A DNA stretch of 40,963 nucleotides, taken from positions 1-40,963 of the forward strand of contig JBAXYJ010000003.1 in assembly GCA_041670885.1 (NCBI GenBank). Direction: 5' to 3'. This document shows, piece by piece, positions 33,324-40,741 of this stretch. This DNA is from JAJBWD01 sp041670885 (GTDB lineage: Bacteria > Bacillota > Clostridia > Clostridiales > Clostridiaceae). Each line of letters starts with the position of its first letter. Position 1 is the first letter of the stretch. The notes beneath the pieces are model-generated. The model saw only the letters and a list, made by a program, of their open reading frames with translations. It was not told the DNA's origin and did no database searches. The translations under genes and the position numbers were made by a program.

Positions 33324-33713
33324 ATGGACATATTAAAAATAGTTTCCTTTTCATTTATGGTTTTATTTGTTTTACTGCTGTTTAAGGAGGAAAGAGAAGA
33401 TATTAGAATTTTAATAGGTATAGCAGCCTCTTGCATTCTTCTTCTTCTTATTTTTCCTCAGATAAAATCACTTTTTACTATTATAGAAGAACTATCTGTA
33501 AAGGCTAAAATAGATTTTATATATATAAAGATAGTATTAAAAGTAATTGGGATAACATACCTGGCTACATTTTGCTCGGAAATATGTAAGGATGCCGGAG
33601 AAAACAGTTTAGCATCAAAGGTGGAAATAACAGCAAAAATACTTATACTGATTTCTACAGTGCCAATAATGATGGCTGTTTTAAATTCAATTGTAAAGGT
33701 AATAGAGGGATAA
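33324..33713 (+). CDS. spoIIIAD: Stage III sporulation protein AD
   Basis: Membrane protein of 129 residues with four hydrophobic segments. Typical blocks are DILKIVSFSFMVLF at the start and YIKIVLKVIGITYLATFCSEICKDAGENSLASKVEITAKI in the second half, which is the best-conserved part of the family. It lies between spoIIIAC and spoIIIAE (one base gap), in the canonical order, with GAGGAGG ahead of the ATG. Confidence 0.95.
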   Translation: MDILKIVSFSFMVLFVLLLFKEEREDIRILIGIAASCILLLLIFPQIKSLFTIIEELSVKAKIDFIYIKIVLKVIGITYLATFCSEICKDAGENSLASKVEITAKILILISTVPIMMAVLNSIVKVIEG

Positions 33714-33714
33714 G

Positions 33715-34845
33715 ATGAAAAAATTTATAATATTTTTTCTGATATTTTCTTTTTTCTCATTTCCTGTGTATGCGCTTGATGAAAATAAAACTAATAGTGA
33801 TGTAGAGAGCTTATATAGGTACATAGATGAAATGAAGAGTGAATATCAGGTACTTAATGAAATGGATTTTAGAACCATAGTATCATCCTACATGAATAAA
33901 AAAGATGGCTTTAGCTTTAAAAATCTATCAAAGGGAATTCTTGTTTATATTAATAAAGAGATAGTGGGATCTTTCAAGGATTTATCAATATTAATTGTAA
34001 TATGCATTTTATTTTCCCTTTTAACATTGATTGAAAACTCATTTAATAATGAAAATGTATCCTCAGCAGCATATTACCTGTGCTATCTGGTAGTAATAAT
34101 TTTTCTTTTTAAAATATTTGTTTCCTGCTCCGGCTTAGCAGTAGATACTATAAAAAAGTGTTCTGATTTTATGACTGCGCTGATTCCGGTTATGCTGGTA
34201 CTGCTGGCAAGTGTGGGAAGCTTTTCCCAGGCAGCACTTTTAGATCCTTTGATTATTGGAGGAATAAATATTTTTACTTTAGTCATTTTAAGATTTATTA
34301 TTCCTCTTACAATGATTTCCTTCGCCATGGAATTTGTTAATGGAATATCCAAGGAATTTTCCATTGATAATTTAAATAAGCTGATTAAGCAGATAATAAT
34401 TTGGACTATGGTTGGGATAATGACAATATTTATAGGAATACTTACTATAAAAGGGTTATCCTCAAAAACACTGGATTTAGTTACTGCAAAAACATTCAAA
34501 TTCGCTGTGGACAGCTTCATACCCATAGTTGGAGGCTGCCTGTCTGATGCGGTTACGGCAGTTGCTTCTTATGCACTGGTGCTGAAGGGTGCTGTGGGTC
34601 TTATTGGATTTATAGTAGTTATTGTAATTACTGTATTTCCAATTATAAAGCTTATTGTAATAGCACTTATGTTTAAGCTTACAGCAGCAATAGTAGAACC
34701 AATTTCTGATGGGAAAATTACAGATCTTATTTCTAAAACATCAGACTCACTTATAATACTTCTGGCATCACTAATCAGTGTCTCAGTAATGTTTTTTATT
34801 TTAATTGCTATCATTTCTGCTACTGGACGGGCTATAACGGGGTGA
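33715..34845 (+). CDS. spoIIIAE: Stage III sporulation protein AE
   Basis: Polytopic membrane protein, the largest of the channel's membrane subunits. The 376 residues start with a cleavable-looking signal peptide (MKKFIIFFLIFSFFSFPVYA), then an extracytoplasmic segment of about 60 residues, then about seven membrane segments. Recognisable parts are IGGINIFTLVILRFIIPLTMISFAMEFVNGIS and TIKGLSSKTLDLVTAKTFKFAVDSFIPIVGGCLSDA. The canonical order of the operon makes the call secure. Confidence 0.96.
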   Translation: MKKFIIFFLIFSFFSFPVYALDENKTNSDVESLYRYIDEMKSEYQVLNEMDFRTIVSSYMNKKDGFSFKNLSKGILVYINKEIVGSFKDLSILIVICILFSLLTLIENSFNNENVSSAAYYLCYLVVIIFLFKIFVSCSGLAVDTIKKCSDFMTALIPVMLVLLASVGSFSQAALLDPLIIGGINIFTLVILRFIIPLTMISFAMEFVNGISKEFSIDNLNKLIKQIIIWTMVGIMTIFIGILTIKGLSSKTLDLVTAKTFKFAVDSFIPIVGGCLSDAVTAVASYALVLKGAVGLIGFIVVIVITVFPIIKLIVIALMFKLTAAIVEPISDGKITDLISKTSDSLIILLASLISVSVMFFILIAIISATGRAITG

Positions 34846-34852
34846 TAATACG

Positions 34853-35401
34853 ATGAACTTTTTGAAACAATATTCTATTACAATTCTGTCAGCTGTTATA
34901 TTTATTACACTGGTTTTGATGATACTGCCGGATAACAGTATGAAGAAATATGTTAAATTTTTATTGGGTTTAATCTTGATTTCTGTATTTATAACTCCTA
35001 TCTATGGACTATTTAATAAAAGTATTGATGTCTTTTCATATCAGTCTAAACTGGATTATTATTTTGAAAAACCATCAAAGAGCTATAAGGATTATGAAAA
35101 TGAAAATATAGAAAGTACAGGAAAGGCATTTAAGGAAAATTTAAATAAGCTTATATCCGATAAACTTCAGGCTAAGTATTCCGGATATAAATTTACAGTA
35201 AATACAAATGTTACCCTAAATTCCCAAAATAAATTCGTTATAAGCACAGTAAGCATAAATTATAAAAGCAATAAGATTAAAAAGGTAGAAAAGGTTGGAG
35301 AAGAAAAAAAGACTTTAAGCCAGGATGATAAAAAAATTATTGATTTTATAAGCAGCGAATTTAATATAGAAAAGAAATTAATAAATATTAAGGAGGAATA
35401 A
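34853..35401 (+). CDS. spoIIIAF: Stage III sporulation protein AF
   Basis: Membrane protein with two N-terminal hydrophobic segments (about residues 8-26 and 33-53), with the family block MKKYVKFLLGLILISVFITPIYGLF, then a soluble C-terminal domain of about 120 residues. Length 182 is normal. Only the position and this N-terminal block are well conserved in the family. Separated by 7 bases from spoIIIAE and one base from spoIIIAG. Confidence 0.93.
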   Translation: MNFLKQYSITILSAVIFITLVLMILPDNSMKKYVKFLLGLILISVFITPIYGLFNKSIDVFSYQSKLDYYFEKPSKSYKDYENENIESTGKAFKENLNKLISDKLQAKYSGYKFTVNTNVTLNSQNKFVISTVSINYKSNKIKKVEKVGEEKKTLSQDDKKIIDFISSEFNIEKKLINIKEE

Positions 35402-35402
35402 A

Positions 35403-35972
35403 ATGATAAAATTTCCTGATATAAAAAAGCTTTTAAAAGAAAATAAAAAATTATCTAATATACTAATTATAGTGATTGCAGGTTTAATGCTGATATTAAT
35501 AGGAGATTTTGTAACCTCCGGAAGCTCAAAGACAAGTTCAGATGAGTCAGGGACTGCGGATGTTAAGGTGATTACTGATTATGAAGAAAGCAAAAAGGCA
35601 GAGCTGAAAAGTATTCTGGAGAAGACTAAAGGTGTTGGGAGTGCTGAGGTAATGCTGACCTTTGAATCAGGAGAAGAAGCAGTTCCTGCTGTAAATGAGA
35701 CTGATTCAGTTTCAGATACAAAGGAGCAGGATAATTCTGGAGGAACAAGGACTACAACTCAGAAAAACAGCGGAAGTACGGTAGTTATGCAGAGTGAAAA
35801 TGGAAACTCAGAGCCGCTTATTATTAAAACCTATAAACCAAAGGTTACGGGAGTTTATATAGTTGCAGAAGGAGCATCAAATAATCTTACTTCGCTGGAG
35901 ATAAAAGGTATAGTGTCTAAACTCTTTGATATTTCAACAGATAAAGTCTCAGTAATGCCTATGAAAAAATAG
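35403..35972 (+). CDS. spoIIIAG: Stage III sporulation protein AG
   Basis: Bitopic protein whose ring-building motif domain forms the large ring of the mother-cell channel. The 189 residues contain a membrane segment at about 19-37, a Ser/Thr-rich linker, and a domain with YEESKKAELKSILEKTKGVGSAEVMLTFESGEE and, at the end, KPKVTGVYIVAEGASN and IKGIVSKLFDISTDKVSVMPM, typical of the family. GGAGG precedes the start. Confidence 0.95.
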   Translation: MIKFPDIKKLLKENKKLSNILIIVIAGLMLILIGDFVTSGSSKTSSDESGTADVKVITDYEESKKAELKSILEKTKGVGSAEVMLTFESGEEAVPAVNETDSVSDTKEQDNSGGTRTTTQKNSGSTVVMQSENGNSEPLIIKTYKPKVTGVYIVAEGASNNLTSLEIKGIVSKLFDISTDKVSVMPMKK

Positions 35973-36029
35973 TATATATTAATTATCTCAAGCATATAAT
36001 TCAATAGAATGAAAGATGGAGGGTATTCT

Positions 36030-36524
36030 ATGAATAAAAAACAAATTGGAATAGTTATTACACTTTTAGCACTGATAATTGTTGCTGGAATAGCAGCAAC
36101 AAAATTCCAGAGCCCCTTATATGTTAATACTGATGACAGTGGAGAGAGTGCTGTATCTCTTAATAATGATAATACCGCAAGCACTTATTTTGCAGAAACC
36201 AGGCTTACCAGGGATCAGACAAGGTCTGAGTCTCTTCAGTATCTAAAAACCATGGCAGATGATAAAAATGCACCGGAAGCCAGCAGAAAGGCAGCAGGAG
36301 AAAAGTATATCAACATGGCAGCCGAAAAGACAAATGAGGGAAAGATTGAGGCCCAGGTAAAAGCAAAAGGGTTTGATGATGCCATATGTTTTTTTGAAGA
36401 CAATAAAGCTAAAGTAATAGTTAAATCATCAAAAGATATTACAAGTAAGCAGGCAGCACAGATTAAAGATATAGTTATGAGTGTTTCAAAGATAAGCAAT
36501 GTAGAGATAGAGCGAAAACAATAA
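36030..36524 (+). CDS. spoIIIAH: Stage III sporulation protein AH
   Basis: Bitopic protein with a YscJ/FliF-like ring domain that interacts with forespore SpoIIQ across the intermembrane space (in many clostridia the partner may differ). The start is ATG 36030 after GGAGGG (36017-36022); the ATG at 36009 lacks a ribosome site. The 164 residues have a membrane segment near 7-25, a variable linker, then the ring domain ending with IKDIVMSVSKISNVEIERK. Last gene of spoIIIA; no terminator follows before the next promoter. Confidence 0.94.
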   Translation: MNKKQIGIVITLLALIIVAGIAATKFQSPLYVNTDDSGESAVSLNNDNTASTYFAETRLTRDQTRSESLQYLKTMADDKNAPEASRKAAGEKYINMAAEKTNEGKIEAQVKAKGFDDAICFFEDNKAKVIVKSSKDITSKQAAQIKDIVMSVSKISNVEIERKQ

Positions 36525-36553
36525 TTGTAAAGATAAATTATATTTGATATAAT
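36525..36553 (+). promoter_or_regulatory. Sigma-A promoter of asp23
   Basis: TTGTAA (36525-36530) and consensus TATAAT (36548-36553) are exactly 17 bases apart, with an extended TGN before the -10. The -35 begins at the base after the spoIIIAH stop codon. It allows vegetative expression of the genes after the sporulation operon. Confidence 0.82.
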
Positions 36554-36585
36554 TAAACAAATGAATAAAATTAGGAGGAACCAAT

Positions 36586-36978
36586 ATGGATGAAAATATA
36601 AGTAAAGAAATAGATATGGGTATCGTAAAAATAGCAGATGATGTAGTTGAGGTAATAGCAGCCTTGGCAGCTACTGAAATAAAAGGAATCGCAGGCATGA
36701 ATGAAAACTTGGTTGGAGGCATAACTCATATGCTTTCCGGAAAGAAAACACTTTCTAAGGGAGTAAAGGTAAATGTCCTTGAAAATACTTCAACTATAGA
36801 TTTATATGTAGTAGTTGATTATGGCATTAGAATCCCGGAGATTGCAAAGCAGGTTCAGGAAAATGTTAAAAAGGCAGTAGAGACAATGACCGGTCTTTCT
36901 GTATCTGAGGTTAATCTTCACGTAGTTAATGTAAAACTTCCAGAGGAGAAAGTAAATACTGAAGAGGTAAATGGATAA
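36586..36978 (+). CDS. Asp23/Gls24 family envelope stress protein
   Basis: Member of the Asp23/Gls24 (DUF322, YqhY/YloU-like) family. In Firmicutes such proteins lie beside the acc or nusB genes and are linked to envelope homeostasis. The 130 residues include the typical GIVKIADDVVEVIAALAATEIKGIAGM and LYVVVDYGIRIPEIAKQVQENVKKAVETMTGLSVSEVNLHV. No membrane segment is present. It has its own strong promoter and GGAGGA site and is followed by a terminator, so it forms a single-gene unit. Confidence 0.94.
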   Translation: MDENISKEIDMGIVKIADDVVEVIAALAATEIKGIAGMNENLVGGITHMLSGKKTLSKGVKVNVLENTSTIDLYVVVDYGIRIPEIAKQVQENVKKAVETMTGLSVSEVNLHVVNVKLPEEKVNTEEVNG

Positions 36979-37032
36979 GAATATTTGATAATTTACAAAT
37001 AAAATAAAAGTGATTATACGCTTAAGCAGAAT

Positions 37033-37060
37033 AAATCGCCAAAGGGCGATTTTTCTTTTT
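37033..37060 (+). terminator. Intrinsic terminator after asp23
   Basis: AAATCGCC pairs with GGCGATTT (37033-37040 with 37045-37052), loop AAAG, followed by a T-rich tract with one C. It separates asp23 from the nusB operon. Confidence 0.9.
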
Positions 37061-37061
37061 G

Positions 37062-37090
37062 TTGCATAAAGGAAATTATTGTGATTTAAT
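37062..37090 (+). promoter_or_regulatory. Sigma-A promoter of the nusB operon
   Basis: TTGCAT (37062-37067) and TTTAAT (37085-37090) are exactly 17 bases apart, with a TGN extension before the -10. It lies directly after the asp23 terminator and about 30 bases before the nusB start, whose ribosome site is AAGGAGG. Confidence 0.72.
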
Positions 37091-37119
37091 TAATTTGAGA
37101 AAAAATAAGGAGGTAACAG

Positions 37120-37524
37120 ATGAACAGGAGATATTCAAGAGAACATGGAATGAAGCTTTTATTTGGACTTGATTTTAGTGATAGCAGTCCTGAGGAGCTG
37201 ATTGAAAATTATATAGAAAATAACCAGATTGACATGGAAAAGATTGACATGGAATATTTAAAGGATATATTAAACGGAGTTGCAGAAAACAAAGGTGAGA
37301 TAGATAAGGCTATTGAAAAAAATCTTTCAAACTGGAAAATAGACAGAATATCTAAAGTAGATTTGGCAATACTCCGGCTCTGCGTTTATGAAATACTCTA
37401 TAAAAAGGATATCCCAGACAAAGTATCAGTAAATGAAGCCATAAACCTTTCAAAAAAATATTCGGGAGAAAAATCACCATCTTTTATAAATGGAGTTTTA
37501 GGTAAATTTTTCAAAAAGGAGTAA
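37120..37524 (+). CDS. nusB: Transcription antitermination factor NusB
   Basis: All-helical RNA-binding factor that with NusE (S10) assembles the antitermination complex on rRNA operons. Length 134 is normal. Conserved parts are the Arg-rich start NRRYSREHGMKLLFGLDF and the second half NWKIDRISKVDLAILRLCVYEILYKKDIPDKVSVNEAINLSKKYS plus SPSFINGVLGKF. It heads the nusB-folD-xseA-xseB-ispA operon; folD begins 3 bases after its stop. Confidence 0.97.
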   Translation: MNRRYSREHGMKLLFGLDFSDSSPEELIENYIENNQIDMEKIDMEYLKDILNGVAENKGEIDKAIEKNLSNWKIDRISKVDLAILRLCVYEILYKKDIPDKVSVNEAINLSKKYSGEKSPSFINGVLGKFFKKE

Positions 37525-37527
37525 ACT

Positions 37528-38382
37528 GTGGGAGAAATTATAGATGTTAAGAAAATAGCTGAAAAGTATAGAGAAGAAATTAAAAATTTTATAATTGGGA
37601 GAAAAGAAAATGATAAGAGTGCTCCTAAAGCTGCAAATATTATTGCAGGAGATGATGGGGGTTCAATTTATTATTTAAATAATATAATAAATTTATATAA
37701 TAATTTGGGAATTGAATATGAAAATTATAAATATGGCAATAATGTAAAAGAAAGGGACTTGCTGAAAATTATTAATTCTTTAAATAATGACATAAGCTTG
37801 CAGGGTATTATGCTTTTTATGCCGCTGCCTCCATCTATAAATTCAAAAACAGTATTAAATTCAATATGGTATAAAAAAGATATTGATGGTTTAACACCAG
37901 ATAATATTGGAAGGTTCTACAGCAGTGAAAAATGCTTTATCCCAAATACACCAAGGGCAATAATTACTATATTAAAAGACAGTAATATTAAGATAGAAGG
38001 AAAAAGAGCAGTAGTAATAGGCAGAAGCAGTATTGTAGGCAGACCTGTATCTGAACTTTTATTAAAGGAAAATGCAACGGTCACTATATGCCACTCAAAA
38101 ACGGAAAATATAAGACAGGTTTCCAGGGAGGCAGATATATTAATAAGCGCTGTTGGAAGACCGGGAATTATAGATTCTTCATTTATAAAAGAAGGAGCAG
38201 TTGTAATTGATGTGGGTACCTCCAGCGTTAACGGCTGCATTACAGGAGATGTTAATCTGGAAAGTGTTCTGGATAAAGCATCATACGTTACAAAGGTTCC
38301 GGGAGGAGTTGGATCTCTTACAACCACAATGCTGGCTAAAAACTTATGTGAGGCTTTGATGGAAAATGATAAAAACTCTTAA
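37528..38382 (+). CDS. folD: FolD-like methylene-THF dehydrogenase/cyclohydrolase with altered active site
   Basis: FolD normally oxidises 5,10-methylene-THF and hydrolyses 5,10-methenyl-THF to 10-formyl-THF. The 284 residues, the GTG start after AAAGGAG, and the blocks MPLPPSI, WYKKDIDGLTPDNIGRF, VVIGRSSIVGRPVSELLL and VPGGVGSLTTTML identify the family and keep the NAD(P) domain. However, the catalytic lysine of the YVxxK motif (K54 of the E. coli enzyme) is replaced: here S46-I-Y-Y-L-N-N-I53. The Gln of VQLPLP is also Phe (LFMPLP). The Asp of KDIDG remains. Cyclohydrolase activity is therefore doubtful. It overlaps xseA by 17 bases. Confidence 0.9.
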   Translation: MGEIIDVKKIAEKYREEIKNFIIGRKENDKSAPKAANIIAGDDGGSIYYLNNIINLYNNLGIEYENYKYGNNVKERDLLKIINSLNNDISLQGIMLFMPLPPSINSKTVLNSIWYKKDIDGLTPDNIGRFYSSEKCFIPNTPRAIITILKDSNIKIEGKRAVVIGRSSIVGRPVSELLLKENATVTICHSKTENIRQVSREADILISAVGRPGIIDSSFIKEGAVVIDVGTSSVNGCITGDVNLESVLDKASYVTKVPGGVGSLTTTMLAKNLCEALMENDKNS

Positions 38383-39562
38383 AGTAACAGATGTTAATAA
38401 TTATATTAAAAAATTATTTGATACAGATTATATTCTCAGAAAAGTTAAGGTTATGGGTGAAGTATCTAATTTTAAGCTTCACTCCAGCGGACATATGTAT
38501 TTTTCTCTTAAGGATGAGGAAAGTAAGATAAACTGTGTCATGTTTAGAGGAAACACCCTAAGACTTAATTTTATTCCTGAAGATGGGATGAACATAATAG
38601 TAAGCGGAAGAGTATCCATGTACGTTAAAGATGGAACTTATCAGTTATATGCAGAGGATATAGAGCTTTTTGGAGAAGGAGAGCTGTATAGAGCTTACAT
38701 TAAGTTAAAAGAGAAGCTTCAGGAAGAGGGACTCTTTTCTGAAAAGGTAAAAAAAAGGCTGCCCTTATACCCTGAGAAGGTAGGAGTTATAACCTCTCCT
38801 ACCGGTGCTGCTGTCAGGGACATAATTAATGTTATAAGAAACAGAAACAGCTCCGTCAAGATATTAATTTATCCTGCCCTTGTTCAGGGAGCTGGTGCCG
38901 GTGCATCTATAATAGATGGGATAAGAGGTTTAAACTTAAGAGATGATATAGATGTTATAATTTTGGCCAGAGGGGGAGGGTCCATAGAGGAGCTTTTTTC
39001 CTTTAATGAAGAAAACTTAGCCCGGGAAATATATAAATCTAAGATTCCTATAATAACCGGAATAGGTCATGAAACGGATTTTACAATTGCAGATTTTGTA
39101 TCTGACATCAGAGCTTCAACGCCATCCCAGGCAGCAGAAATTGCTGTGTTTAGAGAAGATGATCTATATCTTAAGATAAATTCTATAAAAACCGATTTAA
39201 CAGATAAAATAAATAATAAAATAAGATTTCAAAGAAACCTTTTGGATTCTATCTTAAATAAATTAAATATTTTAAGCCCTCAAAATAAGATAGCAGGTGA
39301 GTACTTAGCTTTAGACAGACTTAAGGATATATTATTATTAAAAATAAATAATATAATTGATAAAAATAAGGATAAACTTTATTCGTTAAATCAGCTGTTA
39401 GAAAATAGAAATCCATTAAATATTCTAAAAAAGGGCTATTCTGTAATTCGGGATACAGATGGAACTATAATTGATACAATTGAAAAATTAAATTATAAAA
39501 ATAAAGTTAAAATAAATATGAAGGACGGAGAAGGCATATTTAATATAAAGAAAATTACATAA
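38366..39562 (+). CDS. xseA: Exodeoxyribonuclease VII large subunit
   Basis: Catalytic subunit of the single-strand-specific exonuclease VII. An N-terminal OB domain (VMGEVSNFKLHSSGHMYFSLKDEESKINCVMF) is followed by the catalytic domain with VGVITSPTGAAVRDIINVI, LARGGGSIEELFSFNEE and ITGIGHETDFTIADFVSDIRASTPSQAAE, and a long coiled coil to the end. The 398 residues are normal. The ATG at 38366 lies inside folD, suggesting translational coupling. xseB follows after 57 bases. Confidence 0.97.
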   Translation: MIKTLKVTDVNNYIKKLFDTDYILRKVKVMGEVSNFKLHSSGHMYFSLKDEESKINCVMFRGNTLRLNFIPEDGMNIIVSGRVSMYVKDGTYQLYAEDIELFGEGELYRAYIKLKEKLQEEGLFSEKVKKRLPLYPEKVGVITSPTGAAVRDIINVIRNRNSSVKILIYPALVQGAGAGASIIDGIRGLNLRDDIDVIILARGGGSIEELFSFNEENLAREIYKSKIPIITGIGHETDFTIADFVSDIRASTPSQAAEIAVFREDDLYLKINSIKTDLTDKINNKIRFQRNLLDSILNKLNILSPQNKIAGEYLALDRLKDILLLKINNIIDKNKDKLYSLNQLLENRNPLNILKKGYSVIRDTDGTIIDTIEKLNYKNKVKINMKDGEGIFNIKKIT

Positions 39563-39619
39563 TTCTAAAGCAGCCAAAAGGTAATTTGCAATTTTCTGTA
39601 TATAGATTAGGAGGTTAAT

Positions 39620-39838
39620 ATGGTAAAAAAGGCTGAATCTTATGATGAAATGCTTAAAAAACTGGAAGAAATTGTTCAAAAAATAGATGATTCAAATGTT
39701 CCATTAGAGGAAGCTATGAAGAAATTTGAACAAGGAGTAGTGCTTTGCAATAATATGTATAAGAAGCTTTCTGATGCTGAAGAAAAGGTTAAGATTCTTA
39801 TAGATAATAAAGAAGAGGTATATGAGGAAAATGAATAG
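39620..39838 (+). CDS. xseB: Exodeoxyribonuclease VII small subunit
   Basis: Small helical partner of XseA that binds along its coiled-coil region. The 72 residues contain the typical SYDEMLKKLEEIVQKIDDSNVPLEEAMKKFEQGVVLCNNMYKKLSDAEEKVKIL. AGGAGG precedes the ATG. It overlaps ispA by 17 bases. Confidence 0.97.
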   Translation: MVKKAESYDEMLKKLEEIVQKIDDSNVPLEEAMKKFEQGVVLCNNMYKKLSDAEEKVKILIDNKEEVYEENE

Positions 39839-40703
39839 TTCAATAATGGACATGAAAAAAGAAATCGAAGAATATTTATCCGGATACTTTAAAGAAAAAT
39901 CAGGCTATGACCAGATTATATATGAAGCTATGAGCTACAGCTTGAATATTGGAGGGAAAAGGATAAGACCACTTCTGATGCTGCTTACATATTCCTTGTA
40001 TAAGAAAAATTATAGGGATATTATTCCTATAGCCGCGGCTTTGGAGATGATTCATACATATTCACTGATTCATGATGATTTGCCTGCTATGGATAATGAT
40101 GATCTGCGCCGTGGAAATCCTACAAATCATAAGGTGTATGGAGAAGCTATGGCAATTTTGGCTGGAGACGGACTTTTAAGCCAGGCTATGAACATAATGT
40201 TTGAGTATGCAGAGAAAAATCCATCTTCTATAAAGGCTTGTTCATATATATCTCATATGGCATCCTGTGACGGAATGATAGGCGGACAGGTAGTGGATAT
40301 AATAAGCGAAGGAAAATCTATATCAGAGCAGCAGCTTAAATATATGCACAGTAAAAAAACCGGTGCACTTATTAAGGCTGCTGTGCTCAGTGGTGCATAT
40401 TTAGCAGATGCTCCGGAGGAAGACATTTCAAAGCTTAAAAGCTATGGAGAAAAGCTGGGGCTTACCTTTCAGATAATAGATGATATTTTAGACGTGGAGG
40501 GAGACACAAAAATTCTGGGAAAGAAAACCAACAGTGACGCGCAAAATAATAAAACCACATTTGTAAAGCTTTATGGAATTGCTGAGTGCAAAAGCATAAG
40601 CCTTAGACTTACGAAGGAATGTGAAGATATATTATGCAGCATTAATAAGGACACGGTCACTTTAATTAATTTGACAAAAACTCTCCTTAATAGAAAGAAC
40701 TGA
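39822..40703 (+). CDS. ispA: Polyprenyl (farnesyl/geranyl) diphosphate synthase
   Basis: Trans-prenyltransferase that condenses isopentenyl diphosphate with allylic diphosphates to C15 or C20 products, feeding undecaprenyl carrier synthesis. The first Asp-rich motif DDLPAMD lies at D85-D91 followed by DDLRRG, and the second is DDILD from D220; GGKRIRP near 44-50 binds isopentenyl diphosphate. Length 293 is normal. The ATG at 39831 is an alternative start, as both have imperfect ribosome site spacing. Product chain length cannot be fixed from sequence. It is the last protein gene in the window and is followed by a promoter and a structured RNA. Confidence 0.95.
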   Translation: MRKMNSSIMDMKKEIEEYLSGYFKEKSGYDQIIYEAMSYSLNIGGKRIRPLLMLLTYSLYKKNYRDIIPIAAALEMIHTYSLIHDDLPAMDNDDLRRGNPTNHKVYGEAMAILAGDGLLSQAMNIMFEYAEKNPSSIKACSYISHMASCDGMIGGQVVDIISEGKSISEQQLKYMHSKKTGALIKAAVLSGAYLADAPEEDISKLKSYGEKLGLTFQIIDDILDVEGDTKILGKKTNSDAQNNKTTFVKLYGIAECKSISLRLTKECEDILCSINKDTVTLINLTKTLLNRKN

Positions 40704-40706
40704 TAT

Positions 40707-40735
40707 TTGTTAATTAAAGATATATATGATATAAT
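40707..40735 (+). promoter_or_regulatory. Strong sigma-A promoter ahead of structured RNA
   Basis: TTGTTA (40707-40712) and consensus TATAAT (40730-40735) have a 17-base spacer, with a TGN extension before the -10. It lies 4 bases beyond the ispA stop codon and predicts an RNA start at about 40742. Confidence 0.85.
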
Positions 40736-40741
40736 ACAATT

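Noticed and set aside
33079..33354. Minus-strand open frame of 91 codons over spoIIIAC and the spacer to spoIIIAD
   Set aside because: Antisense to a well-conserved small spoIIIA gene and the spacer; no ribosome site and no family resemblance.
34083..34526. Long minus-strand open frame (147 codons) inside spoIIIAE
   Set aside because: It lies fully antisense to a well-conserved membrane protein; hydrophobic codons such as ATA/TTA read as Ile/Asn/Tyr on the other strand and leave it open by chance. No ribosome site or homology.
37917..38327. Minus-strand open frame (136 codons) inside folD
   Set aside because: Antisense to the conserved FolD NAD-binding domain, no ribosome site, no recognisable motif.
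39563..39619. Possible stem AAATTAC/GTAATTT in the xseA-xseB spacer
   Set aside because: Short, AT-only arms with a long loop are expected by chance in sequence this A+T-rich, and no regulatory context supports it.
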